A model generated the notes under the pieces. It was given only the letters and a program-made list of their open reading frames with translations. It searched no databases and was not told the DNA's origin. A DNA stretch of 64,000 bases from Palauibacter sp022826685 (lineage in GTDB: Bacteria > Gemmatimonadota > Gemmatimonadetes > Palauibacterales > Palauibacteraceae): NCBI RefSeq assembly GCF_965221685.1, contig NZ_OZ244907.1. One strand, 5' to 3'. This document shows, piece by piece, positions 18,801 through 26,271 of this stretch; within the stretch, counting starts at the first letter, position 1, and every line of letters begins with the position of its first letter. Made by a program: the position numbers and the translations under genes.

Positions 18801-21713
18801 GCGCGCATTCTCGGCCACCGACAACGCGGCAGCCGAAACCCTGATCTTGCAAGGCCGCGTCGGTTCGTACACCTCGACGTCGAACCGCTGCGTCGCCGTC
18901 ATTCCCCCAGTGTCTTCGGCCGTCACGGTCACCGTCGCGCTCCCCGCCTTCAGCCCCTCGTACGTCACCTTGCTGCCGCTCACGCTCACGCCCAGCACGG
19001 TCTTGTTCGACGAGACGGCCGAAAAATCGAGATCATCGCCGTCCGGGTCCTCGAACTTCGACAGCACGTCCACCGACCCGCTCTCGCCGACATCGATCGC
19101 GTCGTCTGGAATCGTCCCCTTCGGCTTCGGTTTCCGGTTCGGAACACGCACCTCGAACACATCCTCCGTAATCCCGCCCATCCGGTCGTCCGCCGTTACC
19201 GTCACCCGCGCACGCCCCTTGCCCGTCGCCGTCACCGTCAGCTTCGTTCCGCTCACCGTCGCCGTCGCCACGGTAGGATCGGAGGACTTGGCCGTGTAGC
19301 CGAGCTTGTCGCCGTCGGGATCGCCGAACACCTCCGAGAGCTCGATATCGGCCTTGTTCGGGGGATCCCCGACATACAGCCTCTGGTCGGGGATCGCGTT
19401 TTCCACCTCCGGCACCCGGTTCGGAACCTCGACATCGAACGCGTCGACAGCCGCCAGACCGCCCGGGTCCGTCGCCGTCACGGTCACCGTCGTCTCGCCC
19501 TTGCCATTCGCCGTGACCGTCAGAGTGCTTCCGTCCACCGTAGCGGTCGCCACCGCCGTGTTCGAGGACTTCGCCGTGTAGGTCAGAGGATCCCCGTCGG
19601 GATCGCTGAACACATCCGACAGTTCGATCACTTCCTCGTTCGGCCGCTCGCCCACGTACAGTGTCTGGTCGGTGATCTCGTTGTCGACCGTCGGCTGCTC
19701 GTTCACGTTCGTCACCTCGATGTCCACACTCCCGGTGCCGCTCGCCGAGCCGTTCCTTTCGCTGACGGTCAGCGTCAGGTCGTACAGCTCCCTGTGCTCG
19801 TAATCGAAGTTCCCCGTAATCTCCGCGTTGGGGTCGTTGCCGCTCACCGCAGCCACGGAGACATCCTCTTTGCCCGCGCCATTCAACTCGTAGTCGAGGG
19901 GACCGCAATGCTCCGCAGTAACGCCCACCTCCCCGACGACCCTCTCGTTCTCCGGCACCGTAAAGTCGCCATTTTCCACGGTGATCTTGCATGCCGGCGG
20001 CTGCGGCAGCACCGTGATGATCACGCCGTCCGTGTCGCTGAGGCCGGGTTCGTCTGTCACGGTTAGCGTGAACTCGTATTCCGTCGTATCGGTAACGGCC
20101 TCGGCCCTGAAACTCGGCTTCGTAGTTTTCGGATTGCTTAGGTCCGGGGCTCCCAGGGCTCCGGTCCACTCGTATTCCAGCTTGCCGCCTTCCGGATCAT
20201 AGCTCTTCGAGCCGTCGAGCTTCACCGTAATGGGGCCGGTTACCACTTGATCGAGACCCGCATTTGCAACGGGCGGGGCGTTGGGCTTTTTGACCTTGAC
20301 CTGAAAGCTCTGACTCGCTGAGAGGCCGTCCGGATCCTCCGCCGTGACTGTCACCGTAGCGCTGCCCTCGGCCTTGCCGGTGTAGGTCACCTTGCTACCG
20401 GAAACGCTGACACTCAGCACTGTCACATCCGACGAACCGGCCTTGTAGGTCAACTTGTCGTCGTCCGGATCGCTGAAGTAATTCGAGGCGTCAACAGTCT
20501 TGGTTTTGCCCACGTCAACCGAGTCGGGCGGCATGGTTTCTCCCGCCGGCGACCGGTTCGGCTGCTTGACGAGGACGCTCACATCGACGCTGGCCTGCGC
20601 TCCGCATTCGTCGTGGACCGTCACTTCCAGGTCGTACAGATCCGCAGCCAGGGCGACCGCCGCCGTGATCTCCGCCGTCAGCGAGTTGATCGAGAACTTG
20701 TTCTTGTCAGCACCACCCAGCTCGTAGTACGGGATGCCGTCCGTCGTATTGGCGGATACCGTGCCGATCACCGTTCCGGCCTTCACCGGGATGAACTTTC
20801 CGTTCTTCACATCAAGTGTCAGCATGAACACCCGCGGGTCGGGCGGCGAGAAATCCACGCTGCATTCGATGAACGCGGACTGCGCGCCCGCGAAGTTGAA
20901 GCCGCCGCTCGCGCCGCTCAACCCGCCGGGCGGACCCACGGAGACCTGGAACGTCTCCACGGGCTCCGCATTGTCGTCCTGAAGCGTCCGCACCTCGACC
21001 GGCTTCGTCGTCTCGCCCGGCTGGAACGAGACGACCTCATCCGCGGCCACGTAGTCCCGTCCGGCCACCGCCGTTCCGTCGCTCGTCCACCAGCGAATCG
21101 ACACCCGATCCGCCACAGGCGTCGACATCGTGACCGCGGAACGCCAAGCGGATCCCTCGCCGATCGTGTCCGACACCGCCGCGAGCGCGATCGTCACCGT
21201 TCCCTCGTCGGCGATCATGGCCGTCGCCGCCGTCCCGTCCACGATCACCGTGCCGGGACCGGTCGCGCCGGTGAGCGCGAGCACCACGGTCTCGCCCTTG
21301 TCCAGGATCCCGTCATCGAGCGCCTCGAGCGCGATCCGGACAGTGCTTTCGCCCTTCGCCACCGTCGCCTCACCGGACAACGCCTTATAGTCCTCGCCGG
21401 ACACGGCCGTGCCGGAGACGGAGTACTTGACCTTCACGGCGCCGTCGGCGGTGCTGCCCTCCACCGACACCTCGAAGTGGCCCGTCGCGCCCTCGGCCAC
21501 CGTGCCTCCGGGCGGCGCGGAGAGCGTCACCCTGAGCGTGTCGGACGCCGCAGGGGCGTGGGGTCCGACCGCTGTCGCGGGATCGGCACCCACCGCCAGA
21601 GCGAACGAGGCGGCCAGAATCGGGAGGATCCGGGAAACCGTGCCCGGCCGTGCTGAGTTGCGTGTGATTGGGAGGCGGATATGGGAACGACGGAGATGTC
21701 GGGCAAAAGTCAT
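9834..21713 (-). CDS. Giant multidomain surface adhesin (Calx-beta/Ig-like/cadherin/FnIII) with C-terminal autotransporter-like beta-barrel
   Basis: 3959 residues. A Sec signal (about 1-48) precedes two Calx-beta-like modules (about 60-275), then about 13 Ig-like units of about 85 residues. Their shared pattern is SxHFSDPDGDxLTY ... VTVTAxD. Four Cys-paired cadherin-like units (starting CKI/CGI/CAI-TV) and a PKD-like module (PVANAGLDQVVTGP) are mixed in. From about residue 2100 come three cadherin plus FnIII pairs (SVSWSAPSNEGPAITSY), then three cadherin plus RKWQRSRDG pairs, then two more Calx-beta-like units. Residues about 3615-3959 look like an outer-membrane barrel of alternating strands ending LALDFNF, with a terminal aromatic. 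This is the plan of a type V-like self-anchored adhesin. DPDGD/DADGD loops suggest calcium rigidification. Ligand unknown. Confidence 0.85.
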   Translation of the reverse strand: MTFARHLRRSHIRLPITRNSARPGTVSRILPILAASFALAVGADPATAVGPHAPAASDTLRVTLSAPPGGTVAEGATGHFEVSVEGSTADGAVKVKYSVSGTAVSGEDYKALSGEATVAKGESTVRIALEALDDGILDKGETVVLALTGATGPGTVIVDGTAATAMIADEGTVTIALAAVSDTIGEGSAWRSAVTMSTPVADRVSIRWWTSDGTAVAGRDYVAADEVVSFQPGETTKPVEVRTLQDDNAEPVETFQVSVGPPGGLSGASGGFNFAGAQSAFIECSVDFSPPDPRVFMLTLDVKNGKFIPVKAGTVIGTVSANTTDGIPYYELGGADKNKFSINSLTAEITAAVALAADLYDLEVTVHDECGAQASVDVSVLVKQPNRSPAGETMPPDSVDVGKTKTVDASNYFSDPDDDKLTYKAGSSDVTVLSVSVSGSKVTYTGKAEGSATVTVTAEDPDGLSASQSFQVKVKKPNAPPVANAGLDQVVTGPITVKLDGSKSYDPEGGKLEYEWTGALGAPDLSNPKTTKPSFRAEAVTDTTEYEFTLTVTDEPGLSDTDGVIITVLPQPPACKITVENGDFTVPENERVVGEVGVTAEHCGPLDYELNGAGKEDVSVAAVSGNDPNAEITGNFDYEHRELYDLTLTVSERNGSASGTGSVDIEVTNVNEQPTVDNEITDQTLYVGERPNEEVIELSDVFSDPDGDPLTYTAKSSNTAVATATVDGSTLTVTANGKGETTVTVTATDPGGLAAVDAFDVEVPNRVPEVENAIPDQRLYVGDPPNKADIELSEVFGDPDGDKLGYTAKSSDPTVATATVSGTKLTVTATGKGRARVTVTADDRMGGITEDVFEVRVPNRKPKPKGTIPDDAIDVGESGSVDVLSKFEDPDGDDLDFSAVSSNKTVLGVSVSGSKVTYEGLKAGSATVTVTAEDTGGMTATQRFDVEVYEPTRPCKIRVSAAALSVAENARVGTAMNRDVSVTASDCGTLRYALKGTGSADFSVSAAGAGDDNARIKVSRVPNHEARDSYSLKLTVSSGSVSDTRDVDISVIDVNEAPQSVQTIRAQTVWVGQPVSVNVTGYFTDEDAGDRLTFESKSSATGRLTVNASGSPVRLTGVAAGSAVVTVTARDRGGLTATQTFSVTVKRATTTQCGITVSDGGLSVPEDADTGDGVDGKLGVTTTGSCGTLSYSLSGSGSGDFSVSAVSASDKDAKVKVAAPLNHEGRDAYDLTLTVSEVGGTASDAADVDISVTDVNEAPQPIGTISEQRVQVGDPISVNVTGYFTDEDAGDRLTFESKSSATGRLTVNAKGSPVTLTGVAAGSATVTVTAEDRGGLTATQTFSVTVVPRTTECAITVSKGALSVPEDAGRGDGVDGKVGVTATGACGTLSYALSGTGSGNFTVAAAGSGDDDAKLKVAGTLDHETTASYALKLRVSSGTVSAEGDVSITVTDVNEAPEIDSAIPAQGVVTGKSESVVVSSHFSDPDGDDLTYLASSSTRNVAAVSVNGATVVVRGVAKGSAEVTVTARDPSGLEAKQAFSVTVTDPPPTNGAPKIESAIPAQEVVAGESVTVAVSSHFSDPDNDVLTYLAESLDETVATVSVNGDKVVVRGVAKGSVEVEVTARDPHAEEISQRFSVTVKPANAAPVAASEIPAMTVAAGESKTVDVSAHFRDPDGDALEYEASSSNEAAATVGVEGSELKVTGVLRGESRVTVTARDPQGAEASQSFLVTVPNEAPERVGAIADLTLSKGDTGSVRVSAHFSDVESDPLTYRASSSNAGVLSVTVAGEHVSYEALKVGTSKVTVTADDGHGGTADQEFGVTVKPENAAPVIVRAMAAITVEADSMAVVDAAPHFRDPDGDALSYEASSSDEAVAKVAVSGSEVTVTGVSRGDARVTVTALDGRGGSVPQDFAVTVPNRAPKAVGSIGPVTTYMHGRVTVGVSGAFRDPDGDKLTYRPSSSDEGVVTVEMARNVVEIRTVSRGSATVTVTADDGYGGTAEQEFEVEVPNREPISLGGIKDRTVARGESFKVGLAEYFRDFDLDKLTYTATAVSKGFASFSVEGAELTVTGVKKGSTRVDVLASDGHGGSAKQYFGLTVTNGAPSFGADGFEREVAENSAAGTAVGDPVAASDADGDAVTHAFVAGGDEALFEIDETSGQITVAAGAAFDYESEKKVYTVHVEASDGKLAARVEVTIRVTDVPAPGRPDAPVVTGGTEQVSVSWSAPSNEGPAITSYYLRYRANPDNEWTDVAALGAVLAQTITGLDAGTTYSVQVRAESSEGAGEWSESGEGTTEASNHAPVFGADAYEREVPENSAAGTAVGEPVTATDKDGDDLEYAFIAGSDEASFEIDARSGRITVAEGAALDYESEKKVYTVHVEASDGTLADRASVTIRLTDVPAPGRPDAPTVTGGEGEVSVSWSAPPNEGPAITSYDLRYRANQDNEWTKLAALGAVSVHKITGLDAGTAYFVQVRAESSEGAGKWSKSGEGTTEDAVNHAPAFGSHIHEREVAENSAPGTPVGEPVTATDEDGDDLTYAFIPSGDETSFAIEEESGQITVAAGAALDFEGGKNVYTVHLQASDGQLVDATEVKIRLTDVPAPGKPDAPTVTGGEGEVSVSWSAPSNEGPAITNYDLRYRANQDNDWTDVSGLGAALAHKITGLDAGPAYFVQVRAESSEGAGEWSESGEGTTEAANRAPAFGADAYEREVPENSAAGTAVGAPVTATDADADDLAYSFTTGGDATLFEIDAATARIAVAGGTALNYESADTLYTVNVSASDGELADTTSVTIRVTNADDPGVVTLSPAVARVGVELTAMLADEDGVKSAGRTRKWQRSRDGNSWNDIGTGRMYNPVTADEGRWLRMVFTYADRHGPNKRASSDAVKVLPANAAPKFPAVYEREVPENSPGGTAVGAPVAATDPDGTPPSYSLASGNEDGLFGIDAATGQITVADGAVLNYESGDTLYVVGVEASDGELADTASVTIRVTDADDPGVVTLSPAVARVGVELTAMLTDEDGALSAGRTRKWQRSRDGNSWNDIASGRKYTPGTNDEGRWLRAVFTYDDGHGRGKRASSEAVEVLPANTAPKFPAAHDREVPENSPGGTAVGAPVAATDPDDGASLSYAFVPGGDEALFDIDGSTGQITVAEGTVLDFESGTTLYTVKVEASDGELADTASVRIRVTNADDPGKIALSADVARVGERLAATLMDQDGSKEAGKTRRWQRSGDGGASWTNIAGARTRFYTPVAADRGNHLRAVFTYADGHGPGKRAESAAVAVVGADTPVVSFGADSYTATQGASVDVAVLLSPAGSAALSIEVVAGDAKHTVTFQAGAGTANVAVGTAGLSASDTVEVRFGDLPDGVAVGVPATTRVVVAAVAGDRAAAAVAVDGAPTELEVEFAAATYTATAGARGTEVTLRISPAADRRVAVPLTAVMDRGMTAPIVSEPVVFQPGDSLAAFTLDIPAEPPSGLLALGFGTLPEAVSAGTAASATVRIAARDDGALRDEAFDVGLAVFGRAVAEGARQAVGARIDAVMRPSPDGSAASGSPSGWAGRAAGTLASLAGVSLNPSSAAETGRRSGSPELPTGREAAARLLPSVSFATGLGPQSTQGLPRFGLWAEGSAQSFRGEPGVEYDGGLRALTVGADARIGSSTLFGVSLMRSDGDLDYGHRSVDGSLGHAMNSVHPYLFVQPSAGIGLWAMAGYGGGEVGGDDHRGDTGDASLRMLSGGVNAPLARRGAFGLALKGDAFTVGMRADDGRREGMASRARALLEASWTAGGLRLATEAGARYDGGDADTGGGAETGASVGYAGRGLDLDVRGRLALGSGRHREWGAALRLAFDPGTKGEGFRLAVSPSQGHDRSGVHGLMDGNALRSMPAAAHGQWRLDAEAGYALKTPSGGGALDSYTRLSAHGGDRAWSLGAGYQVGQTLRLGFEGSRSQMPGQQPDLGLRLALDFNF
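12100..15420. repeat. Two families of ~0.6-kb in-frame DNA repeats inside the adhesin gene
   Basis: The phrase GCCGAGTTCTCCGGCACCTC and close variants recur near 12405, 12985, 13575, 14165, 14770 and 15360. That is a period of about 580 bp in the first part and about 600 bp in the second. Each period encodes one cadherin unit plus either a KWQRSRDG unit (first three) or a FnIII unit (last three). High nucleotide identity marks recent expansion and makes copy number prone to change and to assembly collapse. Confidence 0.85.
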
Positions 21714-21843
21714 TGCGCAGGGGTGCCCCTTTCACGGGGGAGATGACGGGGGGAGTCGTGGCCCGAAGCGGCCGGGAGAAGGCGCAGAAAGCTACCGCAA
21801 ACCCGCACTGACGCAAGGGCTGGATTTGGGAGACGGATCGAGC

Positions 21844-24800
21844 TTAGCGCCGGATGATCCGCACCACCTTGCCGTCCTTGTCCACCACCACCACGGGGCC
21901 TTCGATCACGTCATCGACCGGCATCTCCGCCTCCGCGCCTTCCGCGTCCGCGCCGGCAACGCCAACGTCGGCATGCGCCTGGCTCGGCAGCGTGTACGGA
22001 TCCGCCTTGCTCAGGTCCACCTCGTGGCCAATGTCCGCCAGCGCCTGAAGCGTGATGGCCGTCAGCAGGGTGCCCCCCGGTGCCATGATGTCGCCGGGAA
22101 TCACGCGTTTCCGCCAGTGGATGTTCCTGACGGGTATCCTGTCCTCCGTCGGCACCTTTCCGCCCGTGTAGCTTCCACCTCCCGCCGCATCGAACGCCGC
22201 CACCGCCAGCGGACCCGCGAAGTGTCCATCGCCGTCTCCATCGCGGAAGAGTTCCCTCCAAGGCTTCGGGCTTGACCCGTAGATCCAGTCCCCGAAGCCC
22301 AACACGTGCCCGATCTCGTGCATCGCGCTTCGATAAAGATCCTCAACCTCGGCATGGGGGCCCCGCACATGCCAAAGGGCAAAGGAGTTCATGGCGATGA
22401 AATCGTGTCCGGATTCCCGCTCAGCGCAGTGGCCGGCGGTTGCCAGGTTGCCGTCAAGGTGGCTAACGAGCCGCATGCGGATCAGCACATCGTCGACGAC
22501 GCCCACCAACCGAAGGTTCGCAGGGTCCCGGTAACGACAGTAATCCGATATCGACCCCCGAACCGGCACGTCCGGCAGGTCGCCCGTTACCGCCTCCATC
22601 CACCGGTCGGCCGCCCGGCGAATCGTCGCCTCCTCCTCGGGCGTGAATCCCGGTTCGAAATACAACTCGATGTCGAACGCGTCCGGGTCCGGCTCCGGGA
22701 CCACCCATGCGCGGAACCGCTGCGTGGCCCGCAATCCCCCAGGATCGGTCGCCGTCACCTCGACCTCCGTCGTGTCGACCGATAACGGGTCCAGCCGCAG
22801 CACGCCGTCTTCTACCCCCACCCCGACCACGCCCGAGTCGATCACCTCCACGCTGTATACCAGCGGATCCCCTTCGGGATCACCGAAGTATTCGTCGAGC
22901 TCCAACTCCGCAGACGGACCCCCGGCCTGCATCCGGTGCGCCGGCACCGGCAACCGCGTGAACGGGCTCCGGTTGTCCGTCTTCCCGAACAGCACCAGTT
23001 CCTCGCCCCGCACGACCGCCAGTCCCGTGTGGCCCGCCGCCGTCACCTCCGGCGCCGGGCCGAATCCGACATGCGCGGCGACGCCCGCGCCCGTTCCCGC
23101 CACCGTGAACGGGGCGCTGGCCGTGTCGCCGGGCAGCAGCGACACGAAGTCCTTGGAGATAGTCCCCCGCTGGACCGACACGGGAAGGTCGAACGCGAAC
23201 GGCGCGCCGACCGGCACGCGCGCCACCAACACGGCCGGCCCGGCGGCCAGCGGGTCTTCGTCGTCGACTCGCACAAACTCCGGCCGCACCGGAAACGGCG
23301 CGCCGGGGTTGCTGCCGAGCGTCGCCCACTCCAGTTCCGACAAACCCGCGAACACACCCCGCGGAAGCTTGGTTAGATCGTTGTATTCAAGACTCAGTTC
23401 CGCGAGCTTCGGCGTGCCGGAGAAGACGCTCCGGGGCAGTTGGGCAAGATCGTTCCTGCTCAAGTCCAGCCTGACCAAGCTCTGCAATCGAGCGAAGATG
23501 TCCGGCGGAAGCGTCTCCAGCCGGTTGTCCTGAAGGTAGAGACGCTGGAGTGCTAGCGTATCCGAAAACAGCTCCGGCGGCAGTTCGGTCAACCGGTTCC
23601 CGTCCAAGGCGATTCGCCACAACGCCGGCGTATCCGAAAACAGCCCCGGCGGCAGTTTCGTAAGCCGGTTGTCGCCTACTATGAGGTATCCCAGGCGCGG
23701 CAGACCGGCGAATACATCCTCCGGAAGCGACGTCAGCATATTCCCGCGCATCGTCAAGGTTTCCAGGCTCGATAGCCCGTCGAAGAGATCCTCGGACAGG
23801 TCCGTAAGTTCATTGAAGCCGAATCGGAGAGTCTTCAGTGAGTGCAGACCCGCAAACGTCTCCGGCGCGAGTTCCGTCATCCGATTGCTCCAAAAATGAA
23901 GTGATTCCAGGCTCAACAAGCCCTCGAAGATGTCCGGCGAGAGTCGCGCCAACTCGTTCGATGACAGGTCCAGATATGTAAGGCTCGAAAGGTCCCTAAA
24001 CACGTCCGGATGCAATGCGGATAGCCGGTTGTGACGGAGTATCAGCCAATCCAGGTGATCCAAGTTCGCTAGCACCTTGGGCGGCAATTCCGTCAGTTGG
24101 TTGTTCTGGAGGGTAAGGATGTTCAGTCGGGCCAGTCCATCGAAGAGGCCCAACGGCAGCTTGGCCAGTTCGTTGTCGTGCAAGTACAGCACTTCCAGTG
24201 CCAAAAGCCCGTCGAAGTCGCCGCTCCTGAGCCGCCGGAGACCCTTCCCAGCCAGATCGAGGCCTTCAACGTTTCGGAGCACCTCGTCGGTCACCTCCGC
24301 GCAACCCGAGACTTGGACGTGATAGTATCGAACAAGGTGCCTTACGATCTCTGCGCTCACGGTCGGCGTACGGTTGCAGACCCCCTCGTCCGAAACCGCC
24401 GTCGCGTCGAACCCCACCTCGATTTCGCCCGCCGTCACCACCATCCGCTGTGCGCCGGGCTCCGGCCCCAGCGTCCAAACCGCCGCCGCCAGCCCGAGGC
24501 TGTCGGTCACCGTCACGCCCGGATCCGCCCGCCCACCCCCGGCTTCGGGCTCGAACCGCACCGATGCTCCCCGAATCAGCCGTCCGGCTTCATCCGTGAC
24601 GCGCACCGATACGGAATCCGGCAGTGCATGACCCACCACGGCCCACTGATCCTCCCCGGAGAGTATCTCGACCGACGCCATCGCCTCGTCGGGGTGCAGC
24701 GCCGTGGCGGTGATCTCGACGCTGGCGGCGTCGGCCGAGACCGCCAGCGTGTGCGGTCCCGGCTCCGGTCCCAAAGTCCAAAAGGCCGCCGCCACCCCCG

Positions 24801-25311
24801 TGCTGTCGGTCTGCACCTCACCGGGATCGACCCTACCATCGCCAGAGGCCGGCTCGAACCGCACCGCCGCCCCAGACACCGGAGCGCCCCCGGAGTCCAG
24901 CACGCGGACGCCGACCGGCTCGATCAGCGAGAGTCCCGCCGCCGCGCGCTGTTCCTCTCCGAACGCTTCGAGCCCGGCCGCCGACTGGCGCACGCGGACC
25001 AGCGCATGGTCGGACGACTCGGGAGTCCATGCCTGAACTTGGGCCGTGCCGTTGCCGCGGGCCGTGACCGTGCCGTCGGCGTCCACCGTGAACACGTCCA
25101 GGTCCCGGCTGTTCCAACGAACCGTCTCTCTGCCCCGAACCGTGAACGCGAACTGGTGTCCGATGTGCGTCAGGGTCACGGAGTCCGGCACGATTTCGAG
25201 CGGCGGCTCCGGCTCGACCACCGGATCCGAGTCGCACGAGCCGAGCGCCGCTAAGAACAGCGCGGCCGCCGCCACCGGCATCCAACCCGGTGGCCTCGCG
25301 ATTCCGTCCAT
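21844..25311 (-). CDS. LRR surface lipoprotein with Big-like domains and a C-terminal leishmanolysin-like (M8-type) metalloprotease
   Basis: About 1155 residues. Start ATG 25311 gives an ideal lipoprotein signal (PVAAAALFLAALGSC); a GTG at 25344 is an alternative. Order: a Big2-like domain, two invasin-type Big1-like units (SGAAVRFEPASGDGRVDPG is repeated in variant form), a Cys-bounded cap, and 13 leucine-rich repeats of 24 residues (about 348-661, LxLxxNxLxxLPxxxFxxL). Then come cadherin/Ig-like segments and, from about residue 935, a metzincin module. The zinc motif HEIGHVLGFGDW is near 997, a distant HW near 1065 supplies the third His, and DIMAP is the Met-turn. That spaced third His is the leishmanolysin pattern. 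It probably binds and cuts an extracellular protein. It lies 130 bp upstream of the adhesin gene on the same strand. Confidence 0.85.
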   Translation of the reverse strand: MDGIARPPGWMPVAAAALFLAALGSCDSDPVVEPEPPLEIVPDSVTLTHIGHQFAFTVRGRETVRWNSRDLDVFTVDADGTVTARGNGTAQVQAWTPESSDHALVRVRQSAAGLEAFGEEQRAAAGLSLIEPVGVRVLDSGGAPVSGAAVRFEPASGDGRVDPGEVQTDSTGVAAAFWTLGPEPGPHTLAVSADAASVEITATALHPDEAMASVEILSGEDQWAVVGHALPDSVSVRVTDEAGRLIRGASVRFEPEAGGGRADPGVTVTDSLGLAAAVWTLGPEPGAQRMVVTAGEIEVGFDATAVSDEGVCNRTPTVSAEIVRHLVRYYHVQVSGCAEVTDEVLRNVEGLDLAGKGLRRLRSGDFDGLLALEVLYLHDNELAKLPLGLFDGLARLNILTLQNNQLTELPPKVLANLDHLDWLILRHNRLSALHPDVFRDLSSLTYLDLSSNELARLSPDIFEGLLSLESLHFWSNRMTELAPETFAGLHSLKTLRFGFNELTDLSEDLFDGLSSLETLTMRGNMLTSLPEDVFAGLPRLGYLIVGDNRLTKLPPGLFSDTPALWRIALDGNRLTELPPELFSDTLALQRLYLQDNRLETLPPDIFARLQSLVRLDLSRNDLAQLPRSVFSGTPKLAELSLEYNDLTKLPRGVFAGLSELEWATLGSNPGAPFPVRPEFVRVDDEDPLAAGPAVLVARVPVGAPFAFDLPVSVQRGTISKDFVSLLPGDTASAPFTVAGTGAGVAAHVGFGPAPEVTAAGHTGLAVVRGEELVLFGKTDNRSPFTRLPVPAHRMQAGGPSAELELDEYFGDPEGDPLVYSVEVIDSGVVGVGVEDGVLRLDPLSVDTTEVEVTATDPGGLRATQRFRAWVVPEPDPDAFDIELYFEPGFTPEEEATIRRAADRWMEAVTGDLPDVPVRGSISDYCRYRDPANLRLVGVVDDVLIRMRLVSHLDGNLATAGHCAERESGHDFIAMNSFALWHVRGPHAEVEDLYRSAMHEIGHVLGFGDWIYGSSPKPWRELFRDGDGDGHFAGPLAVAAFDAAGGGSYTGGKVPTEDRIPVRNIHWRKRVIPGDIMAPGGTLLTAITLQALADIGHEVDLSKADPYTLPSQAHADVGVAGADAEGAEAEMPVDDVIEGPVVVVDKDGKVVRIIRR

Positions 25312-26140
25312 CACGCGCGCGAGCACACCAGGATTGAGGGGCACTCCGATTGAGGTAGCGGGGATCTCGTGCGCATCTTCTTTAGTTGACTCAGTATTCT
25401 TAGAATGCCGGATCGCAAGGGTGTCGCCGCCCAACGGGGACTGGTAGCACCCTCGGTGCCCCAAAAGATGCCCTTACCGAGGCTCATCGAGCAAACGGGG
25501 CGATCTGCTCGGGAGGTGAGACGCCGAGTACGGCAGGGCGCCTCGCCGAGATGCTGCCGAGTCTCCCACCCCGCTGGCGACCGCATCCGATGGCCCGAAT
25601 ACGTTCCGAGACATCCCGAGACACCACGGGACTTTGGGACGTTTCCGAAGGGTTGACCGCCTTGCGGGCGGCCCTCAGCGTTGGGGCATGGAGACGCCGA
25701 TGCAGCAGTTCAGCATGTGGGGCAGCCTTTATCTCTGGGACGCCGCGCGGTCGCGGAGGGCTGGATTGAAACCGATTGCGGCGGCAGTCCGTAGAGTTTT
25801 GCCCTTCGGGTCACCGAAGCGTGAAGGCAAGCACGAGCAACCGAGGCAAAACACCGGAGGAGTCGCACGTCGTCAGGTTGATCCAACCCACCGCGCATCC
25901 GATGCCCGCGTCCATCGACCGGGACGCAGACGGCATCGGACTCTACTCGGCCTTCCGGTGTGCGTGGACGACCCGGCATCGCCGGGCACCATCCGGCCGT
26001 TGGCCGCGTTTTATGAGGGCTGCCTGAGCGTGTTCCCCGGAGTGCTCGCGGAGGTGCTCCGCCGCCGGGTGGGCGGCCAGCCAGAGACGACCTTTCGACA
26101 GATCGCCGCAGGGCATGCTGGACGCGACTAAGGTCGGGGA
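25312..26140. other. Gene-poor stretch between the surface-protein block and the mobilization module
   Basis: About 830 bp without a convincing gene on either strand. The part nearest the LRR gene (25380-25410) is relatively AT-rich and is the likely site of its promoter, but no clear -35/-10 pair can be read. From about 25820 two plus-strand frames together resemble one small protein broken by a frameshift near 25965 (first SNRGKTPEESHVVRLIQP, then IRPLAAFYEGCLSVFPGV), which could be a decayed element gene. Support is weak. Confidence 0.4.
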
Positions 26141-26174
26141 GCCAGCATACCCCCGGTATAACCCGGGGGCTGGC
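26141..26174 (+). other. Candidate origin of transfer (oriT) hairpin
   Basis: An imperfect inverted repeat. The left arm is GCCAG, a four-base CATA insertion, then CCCCCGG; a TATAAC loop follows; the right arm is CCGGGGG then CTGGC. It sits about 100 bp upstream of mobC, where ColE1-family plasmids carry oriT. The right arm contains CTGGC, which resembles the CTGG/C core I recall for ColE1-type nic sites. A second short hairpin (GGGGGC, GTC, GCCCCC, 26232-26246) lies closer to mobC. Confidence 0.4.
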
Positions 26175-26271
26175 GAGGGACGTTGCCCCTTCGATCCCCG
26201 ACAGACCCGCGCTCCGCTGGATGGCGCGCGTGGGGGCGTCGCCCCCGTTCCCCCCGTGGCGGCGCAGCCCG

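Noticed and set aside
22314..22350. HEIGHVLGFGD read as a snapalysin-type site with Asp as third ligand
   Set aside because: The downstream HW about 70 residues later plus the DIMAP Met-turn fit the leishmanolysin pattern better than Asp in the HExxHxxGxxD reading.
25634..26131. 165-codon plus-strand frame upstream of the mobilization genes
   Set aside because: Mostly Arg/Pro-rich, no family match; only its last third looks protein-like and would need a frameshift to join the better upstream frame.
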